Of a stretch of 10,682 nucleotides of DNA, positions 7,093 to 10,682 are shown in pieces. The notes below the pieces were generated by a model. The model saw only the letters and a program-made list of their open reading frames with translations. It was not told the origin of the DNA and searched no databases. Each line of letters opens with the position of its first letter. The first letter of the stretch is position 1. The stretch comes from Gammaproteobacteria bacterium (GTDB taxonomy: Bacteria; Pseudomonadota; Gammaproteobacteria; UBA9339): the NCBI GenBank assembly GCA_018814965.1, contig JAHIYS010000050.1, forward strand, positions 1-10,682. The letters are read 5' to 3'. The position numbers and the translations under genes are program-made.

Positions 7093-7210
7093 TTGCTTTC
7101 AATAGGGCCCAAAGGAAAATAGTAAAAACTCAGCTCACAACAGCTTCATTTTAGGATAATTAGGGGTGATTTTAGAATGAATTGATTACCGCCACCGCCA
7201 ATTTTGCTGC

Positions 7211-7239
7211 TTGCGATCAATAGAGATAATGTTTAGACT
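7211..7239 (+). promoter_or_regulatory. Candidate promoter of the dsbA-like gene
   Basis: TTGCGA (7211-7216) and TAGACT (7234-7239) are separated by 17 bp, each matching the sigma-70 consensus at 4 of 6 positions. GATAAT at 7225-7230 is a better -10 alone but lacks a good -35. Either would give a leader of about 30-40 nt. Confidence 0.3.
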
Positions 7240-7264
7240 ATCCTCATTAGATAAACTGTATTGC

Positions 7265-7270
7265 AAGGAG
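7265..7270 (+). promoter_or_regulatory. Ribosome binding site setting the ATG 7276 start
   Basis: AAGGAG, 5 nt before the ATG at 7276. An in-frame TTG at 7261 lies upstream of this site and would translate through it, so the ATG is the true start. Confidence 0.85.
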
Positions 7271-7275
7271 AACAC

Positions 7276-8058
7276 ATGAAAAAATTGTTTTATTCCATAT
7301 TAGTAACTTTAACACTTTCCTTACAAACCATCGCGTTAGCAGCAGAAGCTCCTACAAATTTCACCCCTCCCCAAGTTAACGAAATAGAAAAAATTGTTCA
7401 TGACTACCTAATAAATAATCCTCAAGTACTTGTAGAGGTTGGGAAAAAATTACAGGATCAAGAGCAACAGGAAAAACAAGCTCAAATTGCCCAGATAAAA
7501 ACCAACATTCCAAAATACAAAAAACAACTATTTAACACTAAGGCCCCAGGAAGACTTGTCCTTGGCAATCCCAATGGGAAAATAATTATTGCTGAGTTTA
7601 CTCAACATCAATGCCCTGTTTGCAAAAATACAACAACAATCTTAGGCAAATTATTAAAAAACAACCCAGAAATTAAATTAATAATAATTTATTGGCCATT
7701 TTTTGGTAATGACGCCGCCTATACTGCAAAAGCTGTGCTTGCTGCACAAAAACAAAACAAAGGTGAAGAATTAAATCAACTATTCTTCAATCAAAATACC
7801 TTTATTACTAAAAGCAAAGCTGACCCCCTTATTCAATCTATTCCTGGCATAGACAGCAAAAAACTTCTTGCTGATATAAACAATAAAGAGTTTAATAACA
7901 GCTTAAAAGACAACTTTAAGTTAGCGCAAGAATTAAATCTCATTGGGACTCCGACTCTTATTCTTGCTAATAAAGAACTAACAAAGTTTAGCTTAGTTCC
8001 AGGACAAACTCCTAACTTTGAATCTGATTTAGCTAAAGCTATTAACGATGTTCGATAA
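7276..8058 (+). CDS. Periplasmic DsbA-family thiol-disulfide protein (ScsC/Com1-like)
   Basis: Thioredoxin-fold protein that forms or rearranges disulfides in exported proteins. The 260-residue product begins MKKLFYSILVTLTLSLQ, a Sec signal peptide with likely cleavage after Ala22 or Ala23 (ALAA|EA). Residues about 33-65 (VNEIEKIVHDYLINNPQVL) match the N-terminal helix of ScsC-type proteins, which drives oligomerisation and favours isomerase rather than simple oxidase activity. The active site is CPVC (Cys113, Cys116) in EFTQHQCPVCKN, and the cis-Pro loop is GTPT with Pro226. This layout resembles the Coxiella surface antigen Com1 and Legionella DsbA2; I do not assign a symbol. The start is fixed by AAGGAG at 7265. 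It appears to be its own transcription unit. Oxidase or isomerase role cannot be decided from sequence. Confidence 0.9.
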   Translation: MKKLFYSILVTLTLSLQTIALAAEAPTNFTPPQVNEIEKIVHDYLINNPQVLVEVGKKLQDQEQQEKQAQIAQIKTNIPKYKKQLFNTKAPGRLVLGNPNGKIIIAEFTQHQCPVCKNTTTILGKLLKNNPEIKLIIIYWPFFGNDAAYTAKAVLAAQKQNKGEELNQLFFNQNTFITKSKADPLIQSIPGIDSKKLLADINNKEFNNSLKDNFKLAQELNLIGTPTLILANKELTKFSLVPGQTPNFESDLAKAINDVR

Positions 8059-8072
8059 AAGGAAATAATTAA

Positions 8073-8176
8073 TGTCATTGCGAGCCAAGCGTTTTTTGCT
8101 TGGCGTGGCAATCCAGAAAGCTTTTTATATCTTATCCCAAGCTCAAATCTACTGCTTGGATTTTCTGGATTGCTTA
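8073..8176. repeat. Nested palindromic miniature element between the dsbA-like gene and glyQ
   Basis: The left hairpin pairs ATTGC-(ga)-GCCAAGC with GCTTGGC-(gtg)-GCAAT (8077-8112) around a GTTTTTT loop. The right hairpin pairs GCAATCCAGAAA (8108-8119) exactly with TTTCTGGATTGC (8162-8173) and contains an inner CCAAGC/GCTTGG pair (8137-8142, 8154-8159). The two hairpins share GCAAT, so they are alternative folds. GTCATTGCGAG...GGCAATCCAGA matches, from memory, a dispersed repeat common in Rickettsiales and Legionellales gaps. It fills nearly the whole gap and ends 18 nt before glyQ, so it must lie in the 5' leader if transcription starts upstream. Confidence 0.75.
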
Positions 8177-8191
8177 ACATAATATCATTTT

Positions 8192-9085
8192 ATGAATAAA
8201 AACTTTCTTACATTTCAAGATATAATTTTGCAACTGCAAAATTTCTGGGCTAAACAAGGTTGTGTTATTTTGCAACCTTTAGATATGGAGGTTGGAGCTG
8301 GAACATTTCATCCCTCCTCTTTTTTAAGAGCCCTAGGTCCAGAACCCTGGAAAGCAGCTTACGTACAACCATGTCGTCGCCCAACTGATGGGCGCTATGG
8401 AGAAAATCCCAACCGTGGGCAACACTATTACCAATTTCAAGTTGTAATTAAACCATCACCACTAAATATTCAAGAACTATATCTAGACTCATTAAGAGCT
8501 TTAAACATTGATCCATTGACCGATGACATACGATTTGTCGAAGATAACTGGGAATCCCCAACCTTAGGAGCCTGGGGGCTTGGGTGGGAAGTGTGGCTAA
8601 ACGGCATGGAGGTTTCTCAATTCACTTACTTCCAACAGGTTGGCGGCTTAGAATGCAACCCCATCACCTCCGAGATCTCTTATGGCTTAGAGAGAATCGC
8701 CATGCACCTCCAAGGCATAAATAACATGTATGACTTAATCTGGGTTGATAAACCGTCTAAAATAACTTACGGGGATGTCTTTTCACAAAACGAAGAAGAA
8801 ATGTCACACTACAACTTTACTCACGCTAATATTGATAATTTATTTAGTCACTTTGTGCAATATGAAATCGAATGTAAATCTCTACTTATGGCATCACTAA
8901 CTTTGCCCGCTTACGAAATGGTGTTAAAAGCATCCCATACATTTAATTTATTAGATGCACGCGGAGCAATCTCTGTGTCTGAAAGACAAAGTTACATTTT
9001 ACGAATTAGAACACTAGCGCGTATGGTAGCAGAAAGTTATTATAAAGCACGAGAGCAACTTGGATTTCCTTTGGTAAAAAAATAA
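8192..9085 (+). CDS. glyQ: Glycine--tRNA ligase, alpha subunit
   Basis: Catalytic alpha subunit of the bacterial two-subunit glycyl-tRNA synthetase, which charges tRNA-Gly in the cytoplasm. The 297-residue product is close to E. coli GlyQ (303). Conserved blocks in order: TFQDIILQLQNFWAKQGC (7-24), QPLDMEVGAGTFHP (28-41), YVQPCRRPTDGRYGENPNR (57-75), the class II core GWEVWLNGMEVSQFTYFQ (131-148), and motif 3 EISYGLERIAMHLQ (161-174). The C-terminal part keeps FNLLDARGAISVSERQSYI. The ATG at 8192 is the only start giving the conserved N-terminus, yet no Shine-Dalgarno is visible (TATCATTTT precedes it), and a palindromic repeat ends 18 nt upstream. glyS follows 3 nt after the stop, so the two are probably cotranscribed. 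Confidence 0.97.
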   Translation: MNKNFLTFQDIILQLQNFWAKQGCVILQPLDMEVGAGTFHPSSFLRALGPEPWKAAYVQPCRRPTDGRYGENPNRGQHYYQFQVVIKPSPLNIQELYLDSLRALNIDPLTDDIRFVEDNWESPTLGAWGLGWEVWLNGMEVSQFTYFQQVGGLECNPITSEISYGLERIAMHLQGINNMYDLIWVDKPSKITYGDVFSQNEEEMSHYNFTHANIDNLFSHFVQYEIECKSLLMASLTLPAYEMVLKASHTFNLLDARGAISVSERQSYILRIRTLARMVAESYYKAREQLGFPLVKK

Positions 9086-9088
9086 AAT

Positions 9089-10682
9089 ATGAACCACGAT
9101 CAAACAAATGATTTTCTTTTAGAGATAGGAACGGAAGAACTTCCTCCAAAACAAATTAATATATTGGCTACTGCTTTAGCTAAGAATCTAAAAGAAAATC
9201 TTCAAGAACTATCATTGGTTCATGGCGAGGTTAAAACATTTTCTTCTCCACGTCGTCTTGCGGTTTTAATTTCAAATCTTAAAAGCAAACAAGAAGATCA
9301 ACCAATTGAGATTCGCGGCCCATCAGTAAAAATAGCTTTTGATCCCACTGGAAACCCCACCATTGCAGCTATAAAATTTGCTGCCACTTGCGGGATTGCT
9401 GTAGAGGATCTGAAAAGAATAGAGGACAAAAAAGGGGCTGTCCTTTTTTATAAAACAATAAGAGCTGGTAGAAAAACTATTGATCTATTGCCAGAAGCGA
9501 TCACTCATAGCATAAAAAAACTCCCCATAAAAAGAGCGATGCGTTGGGGAGAAAATCTCGGCCCGTTTGTCAGGCCTCTTCACTGGATTGTGGCTCTATT
9601 TGGAGCCAAAACTATCGACCTAGAAATATTTGGGGTTAAAGCTTCAAATAAAACTTTTGGCCATCGCTTCCATTGCCCCCAAGAGCTTCTCGTTTCCGAA
9701 CCAAGCGAGCATGAAAATCTGCTTAAAGAAAAAGGTTTTGTAATCGCAGATAGTTTTAAACGGCAACAAGAAATCCGCCAACAAATAACATCATTAACCA
9801 TTGATGATGTTGCGATTATTCCTGAAGATCTCCTTGATGAAGTCACCAACCTGGTGGAGTGGCCCGTAGCTTTAATGGGGGTGTTTAACGAACGGTTTTT
9901 AAAAATACCTAAAGAAGCATTAATTACCACCCTTAAAAATCATCAACGGTGTTTTCCTATCTGCGATGAATCTGGGGAATTATTACCACGCTTTGTAATG
10001 ATATCTAACATAAAAAGCTCTCTGCCTACACAAGTGATAGAAGGAAATGAAAGAGTGATTCAAGCTCGATTTACTGATGCCCAATATTTTTACCAAAAAG
10101 ATCTTAAGCAGGATCTTATAAATAATTTAGACTCTTTAAAATCTGTAACTTTTCAAGATGGTCTGGGCTCGCTTTATGACAAAACCCAACGCCTAAAAAC
10201 CATTGCCTCTTTTATTGCAACAAAGATCGACATTGATATTACCACCGTCGAACGCGCCTCAGAGCTATCTAAATGTGATCTTGTAACTTCAATGGTACGA
10301 GAATTTCCTGAGCTACAAGGGATAATGGGTTATTATTATGCTCTTAAAAATGAAAATCTAGTAATAGCGGCCGCCATAAAAGAGCAATACCTACCAGCAT
10401 TTTCTCAAGATAAAATCCCTAGTACTAAGGCCGGGGCTGCCCTTGCGCTTGCTGATCGAATTGATAACTTAATTGGATTGTTTGCAATTAATAAAATTCC
10501 CACCAGCGATAAAGATCCATTTAGTCTTCGTCGTGCTGCCAATGGAATCTTACGAATTATTTTAGAAAAGAATCTTGAGCTGGATTTAAAAGAGATTATT
10601 GAAAAATCCTGCTTAACCTATAAAGATATAATTAAAAATAAAGATGAGATTGTAGCCAAGGCGTTAGATTTTATCTATGAAC
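9089..10682 (+). CDS. glyS: Glycine--tRNA ligase, beta subunit (3' end outside window)
   Basis: Beta subunit that recognises tRNA-Gly and is needed for the alpha2-beta2 enzyme. The frame runs from ATG 9089 without a stop to the window end: 531 codons of a family of about 690. It begins MNHDQTNDFLLEIGTEELPP, the typical start. Other conserved blocks are TFSSPRRLAVLI, IEIRGPSVKIAFD, MRWGENLGPFVRPLHWIVAL, GHRFHCPQ, LVEWPVALMG, TLKNHQRCFP, ERVIQARFTDAQYFYQKD, the HD-like central region with SKCDLVTSMVREFPELQG and LADRIDNLIGLF, and DPFSLRRAANGI near the window edge. There is no clear Shine-Dalgarno. The start lies 3 nt after the glyQ stop (TAA-AAT-ATG), which suggests translational coupling. The missing C-terminal ~150 residues should hold the anticodon-binding domain. 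Confidence 0.96.
   Translation, partial: MNHDQTNDFLLEIGTEELPPKQINILATALAKNLKENLQELSLVHGEVKTFSSPRRLAVLISNLKSKQEDQPIEIRGPSVKIAFDPTGNPTIAAIKFAATCGIAVEDLKRIEDKKGAVLFYKTIRAGRKTIDLLPEAITHSIKKLPIKRAMRWGENLGPFVRPLHWIVALFGAKTIDLEIFGVKASNKTFGHRFHCPQELLVSEPSEHENLLKEKGFVIADSFKRQQEIRQQITSLTIDDVAIIPEDLLDEVTNLVEWPVALMGVFNERFLKIPKEALITTLKNHQRCFPICDESGELLPRFVMISNIKSSLPTQVIEGNERVIQARFTDAQYFYQKDLKQDLINNLDSLKSVTFQDGLGSLYDKTQRLKTIASFIATKIDIDITTVERASELSKCDLVTSMVREFPELQGIMGYYYALKNENLVIAAAIKEQYLPAFSQDKIPSTKAGAALALADRIDNLIGLFAINKIPTSDKDPFSLRRAANGILRIILEKNLELDLKEIIEKSCLTYKDIIKNKDEIVAKALDFIYE

Larger units (their letters stand above)
6964..7260. other. 297-bp intergenic region built of degenerate repeats
   Basis: Between the NlpC/P60 gene and the dsbA-like gene. 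It starts with a weak AT stem, ATTCTT-aaa-AAGAAT (6963-6977). Next come pieces resembling the widespread CCCGTCATCCTGAATTT-type non-coding repeat on the - strand (about 7049-7000), then TGACCCC at 7086-7092 (- strand GGGGTCAGATCT, the third GGGGTC motif). The last ~60 bp are likely promoter. A 42-codon - strand frame (7112-6984) is open but appears to be repeat sequence. Confidence 0.5.

Noticed and set aside
6984..7112. A 42-codon - strand frame in the gap before the dsbA-like gene
   Set aside because: Only a TTG start with no ribosome site; the frame runs through the GGGGTC motif and CCCGTAATCC-type repeat sequence, so it is probably non-coding repeat DNA.
7261..7275. TTG 7261 as the start of the dsbA-like gene
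   Set aside because: The Shine-Dalgarno AAGGAG lies downstream of it, and the signal peptide starts properly at ATG 7276.
6052..7371. KOPS-like GGGNAGGG sites: GGGGAGGG at 6052-6059 (+) and its complement at 7364-7371 (-)
   Set aside because: The two sites point in opposite directions and lie within codons of unrelated genes, so they show no polarity and are probably chance matches.

Overview
The window looks like chromosome from an AT-rich, host-associated gammaproteobacterium. I infer the order Legionellales (Coxiella/Rickettsiella/Legionella-like), with moderate confidence. The reasons are the ftsK-lolA gene pair, two-subunit glycyl-tRNA synthetase (glyQ, glyS), a Com1/ScsC-like periplasmic thioredoxin, and a long ankyrin-repeat protein with a YopT-like cysteine-protease head of the kind seen among effectors of intracellular bacteria. 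No 16S or other species marker is present. Every gene I can support lies on the + strand.

Layout. (1) 3-2006: 3' part of a gene whose start lies before the window. It has a signal-peptide-like start, a putative Cys-His-Asp protease domain and 12 ankyrin repeats. (2) 2007-2435: a repeat-rich gap holding a GGGGTC element, a second copy of the upstream gene's last codons, and a degenerate ~39-40 bp tandem repeat. (3) 2436-4742: ftsK, starting at TTG. (4) 4743-4845: a perfect palindrome and another GGGGTC motif. (5) 4846-5496: lolA, followed 7 nt later by an NlpC/P60 peptidoglycan hydrolase (5504-6963). The hydrolase signal peptide is out of frame with the rest of the gene, and the frames could be joined at either of two 7-base homopolymers. 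(6) 6964-7260: a repeat-derived gap. (7) 7276-8058: a DsbA/ScsC-like thiol-disulfide protein. (8) 8073-8176: a nested palindromic repeat. (9) 8192-9085: glyQ. (10) 9089 to the window end: glyS, which runs off the window.

Functionally, the middle of the window is an envelope block: chromosome translocation at the septum (FtsK), lipoprotein carriage across the periplasm (LolA), wall-peptide cleavage (NlpC/P60) and disulfide handling (DsbA-like). It is followed by the glyQS translation operon. The most unusual items are the exported-looking protease-ankyrin protein and the split signal peptide of the NlpC/P60 gene. The gaps are unusually rich in small palindromes and dispersed motifs, consistent with non-autonomous repeat families. 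I see no RNA gene, CRISPR array or complete insertion sequence.
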